From assembly GCF_032399705.1 (NCBI RefSeq), contig NZ_CP135922.1, positions 4,402,001 through 4,466,000 of the forward strand: DNA of 64,000 nt, read 5' to 3'. The notes beneath the pieces were generated by a model, which made no database searches, was not told the origin of the DNA, and saw only the letters and a list, made by a program, of their open reading frames with translations. The translations under genes were made by a program, and so were the position numbers. This document shows, in pieces, positions 37,948 to 48,806 of the stretch (its first letter is position 1; every line of letters starts with the position of its first letter). This stretch comes from Paenibacillus sp. BIC5C1. GTDB lineage: Bacteria; Bacillota; Bacilli; Paenibacillales; Paenibacillaceae.

Positions 37948-37993
37948 AACCCAAACGGCTTCAATTCAATGGAATTGGAGCCGTTTGGGTTTT
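37948..37993 (+). terminator. Terminator of the MFS-aminotransferase-dehydrogenase-phosphatase block
   Basis: AACCCAAACGGCT pairs with AGCCGTTTGGGTT with inner CAATTC/GAATTG pairing, then TTTTG. The long perfect base makes this a strong terminator. Confidence 0.93.
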
Positions 37994-38036
37994 GCTTGCT
38001 GCAAATTTAACACAATAACGCAAACTTGAATATCGT

Positions 38037-38219
38037 CTAGACCGAAATATCCAGACTTCCACCCAAATTAGGATGAGCAGCCGGAACCGACTTTAACATT
38101 TCTGTTAGTTGTTGACCTTGCTGCTCTGCCATGTCTTTCGACATTGACATGACTTGCAAGCTCGCCGACTGCGCCACTGAGACTTGACTCATAGCCATTG
38201 ATAATGCTGCAATATCCAT
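38037..38219 (-). CDS. YjfB family putative motility protein
   Basis: A 60-residue protein matching the YjfB family (putative motility protein): MDIAALSMAMSQ start, central helical Ala/Ser/Met region and acidic ending LGGSLDISV. The ATG at 38219 has AAAGGAG at the proper distance; a GTG three codons earlier overlaps it. In B. subtilis yjfB is under the flagellar sigma factor SigD. A matching -10-like ACCGATAT lies upstream here. Precise function is unknown. Confidence 0.85.
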   Translation of the reverse strand: MDIAALSMAMSQVSVAQSASLQVMSMSKDMAEQQGQQLTEMLKSVPAAHPNLGGSLDISV

Positions 38220-38264
38220 GTTCTGCACTCCTTTCGTTTTCTAGTCAATAAGCATACCTACTTT

Positions 38265-38272
38265 ATATCGGT
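38265..38272 (-). promoter_or_regulatory. SigD-like -10 element upstream of the yjfB-like gene
   Basis: On the minus strand ACCGATAT resembles the SigD -10 consensus GCCGATAT, 46 bases before the start codon. The matching -35 TAAA is not clear (ATAT-rich sequence instead), so this is tentative. Confidence 0.4.
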
Positions 38273-38412
38273 CAGATGGGAGAAAATATGTAATTCTCTC
38301 CTTCATGTTCAAAAGCTTAACATTCGCCCTCCCGCAATCCTTTTGAAGATGCTATAACAAAACAAAACATCAACAAATACGTATATATTAAAATCAAGAG
38401 GGAGGGTAGCTT

Positions 38413-38511
38413 ATGAACGGGAAAAAATTTGTTATCCTTTTTTCAGTCATTGCCGGAATTTGCATCGGGTTATTTGGTGGATTTATCTATTGGATCCTGT
38501 CAGGAGTCTAG
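38413..38511 (+). CDS. Small single-helix membrane protein, 32 residues
   Basis: ATG at 38413 with GGAGGG eight bases upstream opens a 32-residue frame: a basic N-terminus (MNGKKF) followed by one hydrophobic helix (VILFSVIAGICIGLFGGF) and a short IYWILSGV tail. It was found by eye and is shorter than a normal ORF cut-off. An AT-rich promoter-like stretch (TATATATTAAAAT) lies just upstream. Such one-helix peptides often regulate membrane complexes or act as fluid-membrane stress peptides; nothing more can be said. Confidence 0.65.
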   Translation: MNGKKFVILFSVIAGICIGLFGGFIYWILSGV

Positions 38512-38534
38512 AACATTACTATGACAAATAGTCT

Positions 38535-38795
38535 CTAACCTAAGTATTTCAATACCCCATCTGTTTCCTTGGCTCTCAGGGTGACTTTGGCTAATAACTG
38601 TTCCGGTTGATGAAAATCCTCTTTGATCTCTGCCATCAATTCCTTTACCATCTCTTCCAGTTGCGCTAATGTTGTTTCTTTAGGTAAAATACGAGTTCTT
38701 GCGATCTCATGTTTACGAAAAGAATCATCGTACAATGGTACTGTTTCCTGACCGAATGCACTAATTTCCAGCTCAACTTTTATTCCTTCCGACAT
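38535..38795 (-). CDS. Hypothetical protein, 86 residues
   Basis: A small soluble protein, charged, that I do not recognise. It carries a beta-rich N-terminal half (IKVELEISAFGQETVPLYDD) and a helical C-terminal half (LAQLEEMVKELMAEIKEDF). GAGGTG lies before the ATG at 38795, which is three codons inside the longest frame. It follows the Cof-type gene's strand orientation but its start is adjacent to that gene's stop (31 bases), so they could be co-transcribed. Confidence 0.7.
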   Translation of the reverse strand: MSEGIKVELEISAFGQETVPLYDDSFRKHEIARTRILPKETTLAQLEEMVKELMAEIKEDFHQPEQLLAKVTLRAKETDGVLKYLG

Positions 38796-38826
38796 TGGTT
38801 TCACCTCTTCACTCGTTTAAGGCTGA

Positions 38827-39687
38827 TTAGGCCTCAATCAATCCATATTTCACAAAACTGTGGTACAACCCATCTTCTTCAATAGTTCCAGTTATATCAT
38901 CTGCAATGACTTTGAGACCTGGCTTGGCATTACCCATCGCAATCCCTACACCACAATACTCCAGCATCTCCGCATCATTCATGCCGTCCCCAATGGCAAG
39001 TGTATCTTCACGTGACATACCCAGATGCTCCAATAAATCTGCAATAGCAATGGCTTTATGAATGCCCGGGATCATCAGTTCACCGCTTCCTTCACCAAAG
39101 ATAGGTACCGTACACTGAATGACTTCGAATTTGCCTTCAAACTCCTGCTTGATTCGATCGAACGGAATCGTGGAGCTTTCCAGAAAACAAACTTTGTTTA
39201 CGTCGTCCTTGTATAAATCGGCTTCACCATATGTCAAACCAGCAATAAACGGATGTGGCTTTTGTTCTTTTTTTGCTCTGGCATCGGGATCATTCTCTAT
39301 ATCACCATAGATGCGGCGTTCCAGATGAGATTGAAGATGGCTACTCGCGTACAAGGCCGAATTGGATTCCAAATAGAAGTCAATCTGGTGTTCATTGAAA
39401 AAATCGACCATATGCCGTACATCTTCTGCCGTTACCCTTTTGTGATACAGCACATCCTGACCGAACTCAACATAGCCACCACCGGCACCGATCAGACCGT
39501 CAAATCCTACGTCCCATATAGAATCGTAGATTTCCGCCTTCGATCGTCCTGTACATAAATAAAGCAGATGTCCATTTTCACGTGCCTGTTTGCACGCCTG
39601 TTGTGCGGACACCGGAATGTTGCCGTCATCATCTACCAATGTGCCATCAATATCTATAAAAACAATCTTTCGATTCGTTGTGTTCAT
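38827..39687 (-). CDS. Cof-type HAD hydrolase
   Basis: A 286-residue HAD subfamily IIB phosphatase. Motif I is DIDGTLVDDDG (12-22, nucleophile Asp), motif II is CTGRSKAE, the Lys is in MIPGIHKAIAI and motif IV is GDGMNDAEML. The C2-type cap domain lies between motifs II and III. Members act on sugar phosphates, pyridoxal phosphate or nucleotides; the substrate is not predictable. GGGGGC precedes the ATG. It lies upstream of the 86-residue hypothetical gene on the same strand. Confidence 0.93.
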   Translation of the reverse strand: MNTTNRKIVFIDIDGTLVDDDGNIPVSAQQACKQARENGHLLYLCTGRSKAEIYDSIWDVGFDGLIGAGGGYVEFGQDVLYHKRVTAEDVRHMVDFFNEHQIDFYLESNSALYASSHLQSHLERRIYGDIENDPDARAKKEQKPHPFIAGLTYGEADLYKDDVNKVCFLESSTIPFDRIKQEFEGKFEVIQCTVPIFGEGSGELMIPGIHKAIAIADLLEHLGMSREDTLAIGDGMNDAEMLEYCGVGIAMGNAKPGLKVIADDITGTIEEDGLYHSFVKYGLIEA

Positions 39688-39734
39688 CTTCGTTTGCCCC
39701 CATCATGTATATTGCCTGCGTTAAATGGACATTC

Positions 39735-39878
39735 TCACCATGCCGACGGGCATTGTTCCAGAGTCATGTCCACAGGCTGAATAAGCTCTGCTTTGGCACC
39801 CACGTGAATCTCTTCCGTTATTATATTCACCGTAGGCTGCTCCCCTTGCTTGCTCCCAAATTCGGCCTGTGGTATCAC
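39735..39878 (-). CDS. Candidate small protein, 47 residues
   Basis: A GTG at 39878 opens a 47-residue frame (starts VIPQAEFGSKQGEQPTVNII, ends LEQCPSAW) with a protein-like composition: acidic, few rare residues, clear beta-strand pattern IHVGAKAELIQPVDM. No good ribosome binding site is present, so it may be translationally linked to the SMI1-like gene ending 20 bases upstream, or be a remnant of a longer gene. Found by eye. Not related to anything I know. Confidence 0.4.
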   Translation of the reverse strand: MIPQAEFGSKQGEQPTVNIITEEIHVGAKAELIQPVDMTLEQCPSAW

Positions 39879-39897
39879 AAATCAGCAATCAATATTA

Positions 39898-40353
39898 TTA
39901 ATTTCGAGGTGTTCGCTGATCGATCAATTTTTCCAAAAAGCCAGCAAAGGAGTCCGCATACACTTCAGGTTCCCCATTAAAGTAATCCAAACGCATCACC
40001 TTGTATTCCCCAAGGTTATCAGCCGTCCGCGTATCAAAATAGTAATATTCATCTTCGTCTGGTACAAACAGTTCCAATTTCCCTTCCTTCTTCGTGTCTT
40101 CATCGGCAAGTCGGTATCTATATAGAATGTCCGTGTCCGTATACTCTCGGTGTTCCGGAGGCGCAATGGTCAGAATTTCTGTTCCACTCAACATCGCTTC
40201 ACCATAATTCAGAAGCCACCAGCGATAGGACGGAGGTAATGAAAAACCCAACTCCTGTTCCACTTCGGTAATCCAGCTCTCCTGAACTTGATGATTCGGG
40301 AACCAGCGTACAGCCTCGGTATGCTCCAGTTTCTCGATTAGACTTGTATACAT
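39898..40353 (-). CDS. SMI1/KNR4 (SUKH) family protein
   Basis: A 151-residue protein with the SUKH fold: ITEVEQELGFSLPPSYRWWLLNYGEA is the conserved family core, followed by the acidic strand region ELFVPDEDEYYYFDTR and the final DSFAGFLEKLI helix. SUKH proteins mainly serve as immunity proteins against contact-dependent or polymorphic toxins. No toxin is encoded nearby, so this is an orphan or part of a set of acquired immunities. A possible small coding frame follows. Confidence 0.88.
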   Translation of the reverse strand: MYTSLIEKLEHTEAVRWFPNHQVQESWITEVEQELGFSLPPSYRWWLLNYGEAMLSGTEILTIAPPEHREYTDTDILYRYRLADEDTKKEGKLELFVPDEDEYYYFDTRTADNLGEYKVMRLDYFNGEPEVYADSFAGFLEKLIDQRTPRN

Positions 40354-40452
40354 AGATACACCTCTCCTATCTCAACGTTTTAGGTTGGTCCGTTTCCAGT
40401 TGCAGTCTCTTGCTTAGGCTAGGCGCTTCCCATTCTCCAATAAATACAATGG

Positions 40453-40983
40453 TCACTTACATACCAACTTATCCATATGCACCGTCAGCCAATCATCGTC
40501 CTGCTCCACAACAACCACATATCCCTGACGTTTCCAAAAATCCACGGCACCAGGCAAAAAGCGATGTGTATGCAAATACAACGTTGTGTAGTGCAGTTCT
40601 GCCACCACTTTCTCCAGTTCTCTTACGAGAAGTGAACCAATGCCGTATCTGCGATATTTAGAATCCACATAACATTTCACAATTTCGGCGGCAGACTGCT
40701 CAGGATATCGTCCATTCACAACTTCGATGCGTCCATCATAAGGCAGTATGCCAATGGAACCCACAACTTCTTCATCTTCGGTAAGAGCAACTAGAAATAC
40801 AGCATCAGCTGAATCCAGATAATGTTCTTTGAATTGCTCCAGATCTACAGGTAACTCCTCGTGATCCAGCATTGGAAATACTTCTTGGCGGACACCCATG
40901 GCAAAATCAATTGCATCATTGATTTGGTGCTCTTGAATAGCTATCACTTTCGGTACGGCATGAAGCTGTGTCACAAATTCCAC
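40453..40983 (-). CDS. GNAT family N-acetyltransferase
   Basis: A 176-residue acetyltransferase. The acetyl-CoA loop is in KYRRYGIGSLLVRELEK (R/Q-x-x-G-x-G/A pattern) preceded by the beta-4 strand IVKCYVDSKYR; the last beta-bulge region is FWKRQGYVVVVEQ. The start is a GTG at 40983 with a weak AAGGAA site. The acceptor is unknown. It is transcribed alone, between the SMI1-like gene and the protease gene (divergent). Confidence 0.9.
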   Translation of the reverse strand: MEFVTQLHAVPKVIAIQEHQINDAIDFAMGVRQEVFPMLDHEELPVDLEQFKEHYLDSADAVFLVALTEDEEVVGSIGILPYDGRIEVVNGRYPEQSAAEIVKCYVDSKYRRYGIGSLLVRELEKVVAELHYTTLYLHTHRFLPGAVDFWKRQGYVVVVEQDDDWLTVHMDKLVCK

Positions 40984-41193
40984 ATTCCTTACCCTTAGAT
41001 TCGAGCCCTTTTTCAGCTCCGTATACGAACCAAACTAAGCGCAAGTTCGCTCTCTGCTTACAATTCTACCGAAATAAACTCTTTCTATCAATCTATCTAA
41101 ACGATTAACCAAAATAGAAGAAAGCCCTCGCAATTTGATAGGGATCGCATACGATAAGGCGTGTCATCAATCAACTTTGAGGGGGAAGAACAT

Positions 41194-42354
41194 ATGTGGT
41201 TATCGCTTGGAATCTCTGCTGCAGCTCTGCTGGCAATTGGATTCGTCTATCGTTATGTGGAAGATAAACTTGCAGCCAAAAAGTTTCATCCCCACGCACC
41301 CAAACAGCTGTTAATCAAGTTCAAGGAAGGTACGACAGCCGACGAGATGCACACTCTGCATAAAAAAGCAAAATGCAACGTAGCCGAAACGTATGAAGAT
41401 CTGGGATGGTATCGCATTGAATCAAGAAAGAAAATGCAACGTATGTTAAAGCACTACAAGGACCATGTGCTCATCGAGCACGCTGAACCGAACTACTACC
41501 TTCAGTCATCGTTTACGCCAAATGACCCGTTTTTTCCTTACCAGTACAACCTGCCAAAAATCAATGCTCCTGCTGCCTGGGATATTTCCCAGAGTAACAG
41601 CTCGGTGAAAATCGCTATCATTGACACTGGCGTGCAGTTAAACCACCCTGAGCTTGCTGGCAAGCTCCTTCCCGGATACGATTACGTTGATTATGATAAT
41701 ATTCCCGAAGACGGTAACGGGCACGGCACCCATGTAGCTGGAATTGCAGCTTCTATAACCAATAATGGAGTTGGCATTGCAGGTGTGGCACCGCTCGCTT
41801 CGATTGTCCCGCTACGTGTATTGGATAACAATGGACAAGGTACAACGGGTAACGTCGGAAACGGACTTGTTTACGCAGCCAACAACGGTATTCAAGTCGT
41901 TAACCTGAGTCTTGGTGGGCCAACGGGAGAAGCTTTTCTTCAGGCTGCCGTACAATATGCATGGGATCGGGGCGCTGTCATCATCGCGGCAGCAGGTAAT
42001 GATAATACTTCGTATCCGATTGTACCTGCATCTTATCCGAACGTCATTGCGGTAGCTTCAACCAATCCTTCCGACCTCAAATCAAATTTCTCAAACTATG
42101 GATCGTGGGTTGATATGGCTGCACCAGGTGATACTATTCTATCCACCTACCTGGGTGGCTCCTATGCCTATCTAAGCGGAACGTCCATGGCGGCTCCCCA
42201 TGTAGCGGGAGTAGCTGCATTACTCGCTGCACGTGGGAAAACTAATGCGCAGATTCGTGATGCCCTCTGCTTCGCATCCGATCCCGTATCCGGATCTGGT
42301 GTCTACTGGACGTATGGGCGACTGAATGCCTATCAGAGTCTGCAAGTGCCATAA
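41194..42354 (+). CDS. Subtilisin-like serine protease (S8, thermitase type)
   Basis: A 386-residue protease with an N-terminal membrane anchor/signal (MWLSLGISAAALLAIGFVY) and a short propeptide region that resembles an I9-type inhibitor fold (KQLLIKFKEGTTADEMHTLH). The catalytic triad is complete: Asp in IAIIDTGVQLNHPEL, His in GHGTHVAGIAA and Ser in LSGTSMAAPHVAG, with Asn in AAAGND. It resembles thermitase/fervidolysin types that need no calcium-rich extra domain. The ATG at 41194 has GAGGGGGAAG upstream; the frame is 11 codons longer from a GTG. A signal cleavage site is not obvious, so anchoring is possible. Confidence 0.93.
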   Translation: MWLSLGISAAALLAIGFVYRYVEDKLAAKKFHPHAPKQLLIKFKEGTTADEMHTLHKKAKCNVAETYEDLGWYRIESRKKMQRMLKHYKDHVLIEHAEPNYYLQSSFTPNDPFFPYQYNLPKINAPAAWDISQSNSSVKIAIIDTGVQLNHPELAGKLLPGYDYVDYDNIPEDGNGHGTHVAGIAASITNNGVGIAGVAPLASIVPLRVLDNNGQGTTGNVGNGLVYAANNGIQVVNLSLGGPTGEAFLQAAVQYAWDRGAVIIAAAGNDNTSYPIVPASYPNVIAVASTNPSDLKSNFSNYGSWVDMAAPGDTILSTYLGGSYAYLSGTSMAAPHVAGVAALLAARGKTNAQIRDALCFASDPVSGSGVYWTYGRLNAYQSLQVP

Positions 42355-42424
42355 CACATTTACATTTAATCATAATGGCATGGACTATCTCCATTTCCAT
42401 TTCTCACGAATAAAGAAACCAAAA

Positions 42425-42456
42425 AACCATGGTGCTTCTTTCGAAGCTCCATGGTT
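42425..42456. terminator. Bidirectional terminator between protease and RidA genes
   Basis: ACCATGG and CCATGGT form the base, with GCTT/AAGC above, flanked by A6 on one side and TTTAAAT on the other. The minus-strand U-tract is the stronger one. Confidence 0.85.
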
Positions 42457-42475
42457 TAAATACGTTTATTTGGTT

Positions 42476-42874
42476 CTACACTTTTGCTGCCCATATTTCG
42501 ATCTCAATTTTAATTTCGGGTAAACCTAACTCCGTAATATACCCAATTGTCATCGCAGGATAATCATGACTGAATAATTGTCCCCACTCAGCGTATAAGA
42601 AATCCCAATCGATTTTCTCCGTCGCCCATACGTTAACTTTAATAATATGTTCAGCATCTAAATGCTCGGATTTGAGCACTGTTTTAATATTACTGAATGT
42701 ATTCGTAACTTGCTCATTCAGACTGTCCGGAAAATGTCCGCTACCATCTGCTCCAATTTGACCCGATGTCACGAACAACTCTGCATTCCTCGGAATTCTT
42801 GTAATATGCGTGTACTGTCCTACAGGAGCTGGCATATTAGCTGGATTTTTTCTAGTAATTTTATCAGTTTCCAT
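42476..42874 (-). CDS. RidA family protein (YjgF/UK114)
   Basis: A 132-residue member of the RidA/YjgF superfamily, which hydrolyses reactive enamines and imines from PLP enzymes. The typical GQYTHITRIPRNAELFVTSGQIGADG start, an EQVTNTFSNIKTVLKSEH helix and the final WDFLYAEWGQLFSHDYPAMTIGYI segment are present. The active Arg of true RidA (position 105 in E. coli) is not at the usual place: the region reads YPAMTIGYITELGLP, so this is one of the Rid subgroups with a different activity. It is monocistronic. Confidence 0.88.
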   Translation of the reverse strand: METDKITRKNPANMPAPVGQYTHITRIPRNAELFVTSGQIGADGSGHFPDSLNEQVTNTFSNIKTVLKSEHLDAEHIIKVNVWATEKIDWDFLYAEWGQLFSHDYPAMTIGYITELGLPEIKIEIEIWAAKV

Positions 42875-42962
42875 GTTGATTACCTCGTCATTCTTAAGAT
42901 TTTTCTGCGATATTTCCTAGTTTTCTTCCTAATTTGGGCACACTTCTCCCTTGGAATAGATT

Positions 42963-43028
42963 CTAGAAAAAGACAGCAGTGGAGTATCCATATCCCGGAG
43001 ATATAAATGCAAGTGATTTTTTCTTCAT
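42963..43028 (-). CDS. Candidate 21-residue peptide
   Basis: An ATG at 43028 with a good GGGAGGAG site opens a 21-codon frame that reads MKKKSLAFISPGYG, then YSTAVFF and a stop. The strong ribosome binding site is the only support; the rest of 42875-43186 shows no gene. It could be a leader peptide, a small secreted peptide or a decayed gene start. Reported as a candidate. Confidence 0.25.
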   Translation of the reverse strand: MKKKSLAFISPGYGYSTAVFF

Positions 43029-43122
43029 GATTGGATGCTCCTCCCTTCTTAAGTGACAAGATTCTCTTGATCTCTTTATTATATATATGAAACAAATCAT
43101 GAGTCAAATTCACTCTTCATAA

Positions 43123-43160
43123 GCAAAGAGCAATCCCGTGTCAACGAGACTGCTCTTTGT
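43123..43160 (-). terminator. Terminator after the first GH1 gene
   Basis: GCAAAGAGCA and TGCTCTTTGT form a near-perfect stem around TCCCGTGTCAACGAGAC. On the minus strand it is followed by TTTGCTTATG, so the U-tract is weak. It lies 27 bases after the GH1 stop. Confidence 0.6.
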
Positions 43161-43186
43161 ATATACACAAGGGGCTACACCTGGAG

Positions 43187-44629
<1,443 letters not shown>

Positions 44630-44663
44630 TCACGTCTGCCTCCCATCCATAATGAACGTTCAA

Positions 44664-46589
<1,926 letters not shown>

Positions 46590-46615
46590 CTAAGTAGACT
46601 CCCGATGCTTGTGAA

Positions 46616-46847
46616 ACAAAGAAAACCTGAACTACTGAACATACACAACGTACCGGAAAATCCGGAAACAAGTCGTGATATTCAGCAATTCAGGTTTTGC
46701 CCTTAACGGTTGCAACCCTGTAAGGCTGTACACAGCGATATTCAGTTGTAGCATTAACAACTTCATCTTAAAGTAAGTTGCAACCCATCTTTACGGACCC
46801 AGAGTGGTCGGAAGTATCGGAATTGCCTGATTGAACAGTTACAATCC
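46616..46847 (-). promoter_or_regulatory. Antitermination leader of the first PTS locus with two RAT-like sites
   Basis: On the minus strand a first RAT-like sequence GGATTGTAACTGTTCAATCA (46847 downward, followed by GGCAATTCC) resembles LicT/SacT sites. A second, shorter one lies at 46693-46718 (GGGTTGCAACCGTTAAGGGC, then AAAACC) and overlaps the 5' arm of a long terminator: AAAACCTGAA and TTCAGGTTTT with inner CTGAA/TTCAG pairing (46616-46698). A third partial copy, GGGTTGCAAC, is at 46777-46786. Binding of the antiterminator would block the terminator hairpin. Confidence 0.8.
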
Positions 46848-46877
46848 GATTGATGTATGCGCTTACTTTATGGATTC

Positions 46878-46915
46878 ATAATATAATAACTTCTAACCTT
46901 TTGCAAGCGTTTTTT
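46878..46915 (-). promoter_or_regulatory. Promoter of the first PTS locus with a cre-like site
   Basis: TTGCAA (46901-46906) and TATTAT (46878-46883) are spaced by 17 bases on the minus strand. AACGCTTGCA over the -35 box matches one half of the catabolite-response consensus well, the other half (A/T run) poorly. CcpA repression is likely but not certain. Confidence 0.6.
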
Positions 46916-46941
46916 TTAAGAATCTTTATTTTGTAATATCG

Positions 46942-47781
46942 TTACTCTGAAGTGGCATGCACTACGCGCTCAATATGAATGGTTAAATACATCATTTCTT
47001 CGTTAGTCAGTTGATAGGTGTAGTTATTTTCAATGAATTTTCTAATCTTCTCCGAGCACTTGTGCGCTTCAGGATACTTTTTCTGTATCATCTCAAATAA
47101 CTCATCGTCGTTGTTGCTCTTATAATGCTTGCCTTTAACCAGCCTTTGGGCGAAAAATTTCAGATGAGTCACAAATCGATAATAATTCAATGAGTTCTCG
47201 TCAAAGTCCATTTTGAAATGATATTTGATGATCGTCAAAATCTCCTGCATGACCTGAGTCATGCTTCGGATGTTTGGCATCTCTTCGTTAAGTGCTGCAT
47301 TTACAAAATGAAGTGCCATGAACCCCGCCTCATCTTCAGGCAAAAGCACACCAAACTGATCACAAATCATATTTAACGCTTCCATCCCTACCTCATATTC
47401 GTCTTTGTAGAGCTGCTTGGTCTCCCACAGCAGTCCATTACGGATAGGCAGATTGTTACGATAACGTTCAATGGCAAAATGAATATGATCCGTCAGATGC
47501 AGATAGATGCTCTCGTTTAGCTTTTTCCCAAGTTTCAGCTTGGCATAGGCAATAATCTCTTCAGACACTTTCATGTATTCCAGTGGTATGCTTGCGATTA
47601 ATGCCTTGAAATTTTCCTGAATATTTTCATTCTGTAAAGTAAATATCTTATCAATATGCTGCTCCGACACCTCATCGCCTGCTCGCTTCTGAAAAGCAAT
47701 TCCCCGGCCAATAACGATGACTTCACGTTCATCTTTAATCGCAACTACAGCATTATTGTTTAACACCTTCTCGATCTTCAC
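46942..47781 (-). CDS. BglG/LicT family transcriptional antiterminator (locus 1)
   Basis: A 279-residue antiterminator with an N-terminal CAT RNA-binding domain (KIEKVLNNNAVVAIKDEREVIVIGRGIAFQK) and two PTS regulation domains with conserved His residues (HLTDHIHFAIER, FMALHFVNA and LTIHIERV). It binds the RAT in the downstream leader and is controlled by PTS phosphorylation. The start is the GTG at 47781, 22 codons inside the longest frame, because GGAGTGG lies upstream and the protein then begins as in LicT. It is transcribed before the PTS and GH1 genes. Confidence 0.93.
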   Translation of the reverse strand: MKIEKVLNNNAVVAIKDEREVIVIGRGIAFQKRAGDEVSEQHIDKIFTLQNENIQENFKALIASIPLEYMKVSEEIIAYAKLKLGKKLNESIYLHLTDHIHFAIERYRNNLPIRNGLLWETKQLYKDEYEVGMEALNMICDQFGVLLPEDEAGFMALHFVNAALNEEMPNIRSMTQVMQEILTIIKYHFKMDFDENSLNYYRFVTHLKFFAQRLVKGKHYKSNNDDELFEMIQKKYPEAHKCSEKIRKFIENNYTYQLTNEEMMYLTIHIERVVHATSE

Positions 47782-48479
47782 TTTATCCACTCCAATATAC
47801 AGAAAAAGGCAAACCGTGCCTTCCATGAGGTCACTGGCCTTGCCCATTTCACTTCAATGTTAACTATATGTGCGTTCATGGTATTACATTTTTCTACAAT
47901 GTGCAACAAAAAAATCGTTGATGCTTTTCAGCTAACAAATCACTCCATGAACGCATAAATGAATCTGTTTATCTGCTTTGTATTTTTTTCTGTTTGGAAG
48001 TAATCATTCTGAATCTATCCACCTTCTCAATAAGCACTCCCTTAGCATGACGCCTTATCCATGGAATTATACTTGCACCCAGAGCTCCAAATCCAGAATT
48101 TCAATCCCTGTCTGTATCAGATCTGTATTAGAAAGCTTCTTACTCGCCTTACGTTTCATCCATTTATAACCAAAATTAATAATTACGTTCATGAGCGCAT
48201 CCGTGTCATTGCAGGCGAAAAGTGTTTGCACTTATTTACTATATTTTTGCTTATATTCTTCTTAAAATCCTGTGGAATTCAGATCATGAACAAACAAAAA
48301 AAGCCCTCCATAGAGAAGAACTTAATGTGTCCGAATGATGAAAAATTTCATACAAAAAAATTAATTATTTTTATTTTGTCACGCTTTTCTCACTTTTTTG
48401 CAGACATATATCATCTCAACACTTTCATCAGTCAACGGCAAACCATGGTCAATTTCTTCATTTTCATGTAGTCGGTTCA
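47782..48479. other. AT-rich intergenic region with gene-remnant candidates
   Basis: No intact gene is visible in about 700 bases. TGCGTTCATGG (47871-47881) and CCATGAACGCA (47945-47955) form an 11-base perfect inverted repeat with a 63-base loop. At 48067-48192 a minus-strand frame of 41 residues (KLSNTDLIQTGIEILDLE near its end) looks protein-like and resembles the N-terminus of a TetR-type regulator. A one-base shift would join it to a further open stretch ending near 47950 (GALGASIIPWIRRHAKGV). This may be a decayed gene. Confidence 0.3.
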
Positions 48480-48785
48480 TCATGATTTATTCTTTTTGCT
48501 TTCCTTCTCCAGCTCTGCTTCGATTCTTCGATTAATGATCTTCAACTGGTCCGAATCCAAGTGTTCGATATCCGTTAACTGTTTATCGATCTGGTACTCT
48601 TCCGCTTCACCCTTGTGCATCAGTCCCAGATGATGCTTAATGGAACGAATATCCTCGCGCATACTCATGGTCTGACGATAATTGTCTGCAACAAGTGCAA
48701 ATATAATCGCGCCTGCGAGAATCGTACCATATGGGATCAGAAGACAAAGTACAAATCCTACTATTAAAGCCAAAATGATATACAT
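48480..48785 (-). CDS. Small membrane protein, 101 residues
   Basis: An N-terminal hydrophobic half (MYIILALIVGFVLCLLIPYG, then AGAIIFALVADN, probably two helices) and a hydrophilic C-terminal half with a predicted coiled coil (DIEHLDSDQLKIINRRIEAELEKE). The ATG at 48785 has GGAGGGG at the right distance. It starts 21 bases after the stop of the kinase-like gene and is probably co-transcribed with it. Function unknown. Confidence 0.75.
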   Translation of the reverse strand: MYIILALIVGFVLCLLIPYGTILAGAIIFALVADNYRQTMSMREDIRSIKHHLGLMHKGEAEEYQIDKQLTDIEHLDSDQLKIINRRIEAELEKESKKNKS

Positions 48786-48806
48786 GCTTTTCCCCTCCAC
48801 TTTCAA

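Noticed and set aside
42880..43113. Minus-strand frame of 77 codons upstream of the RidA gene
   Set aside because: Its composition is atypical and it has no plausible start signal; only the 21-codon frame within it has a good ribosome binding site, and that is listed separately as a weak candidate.
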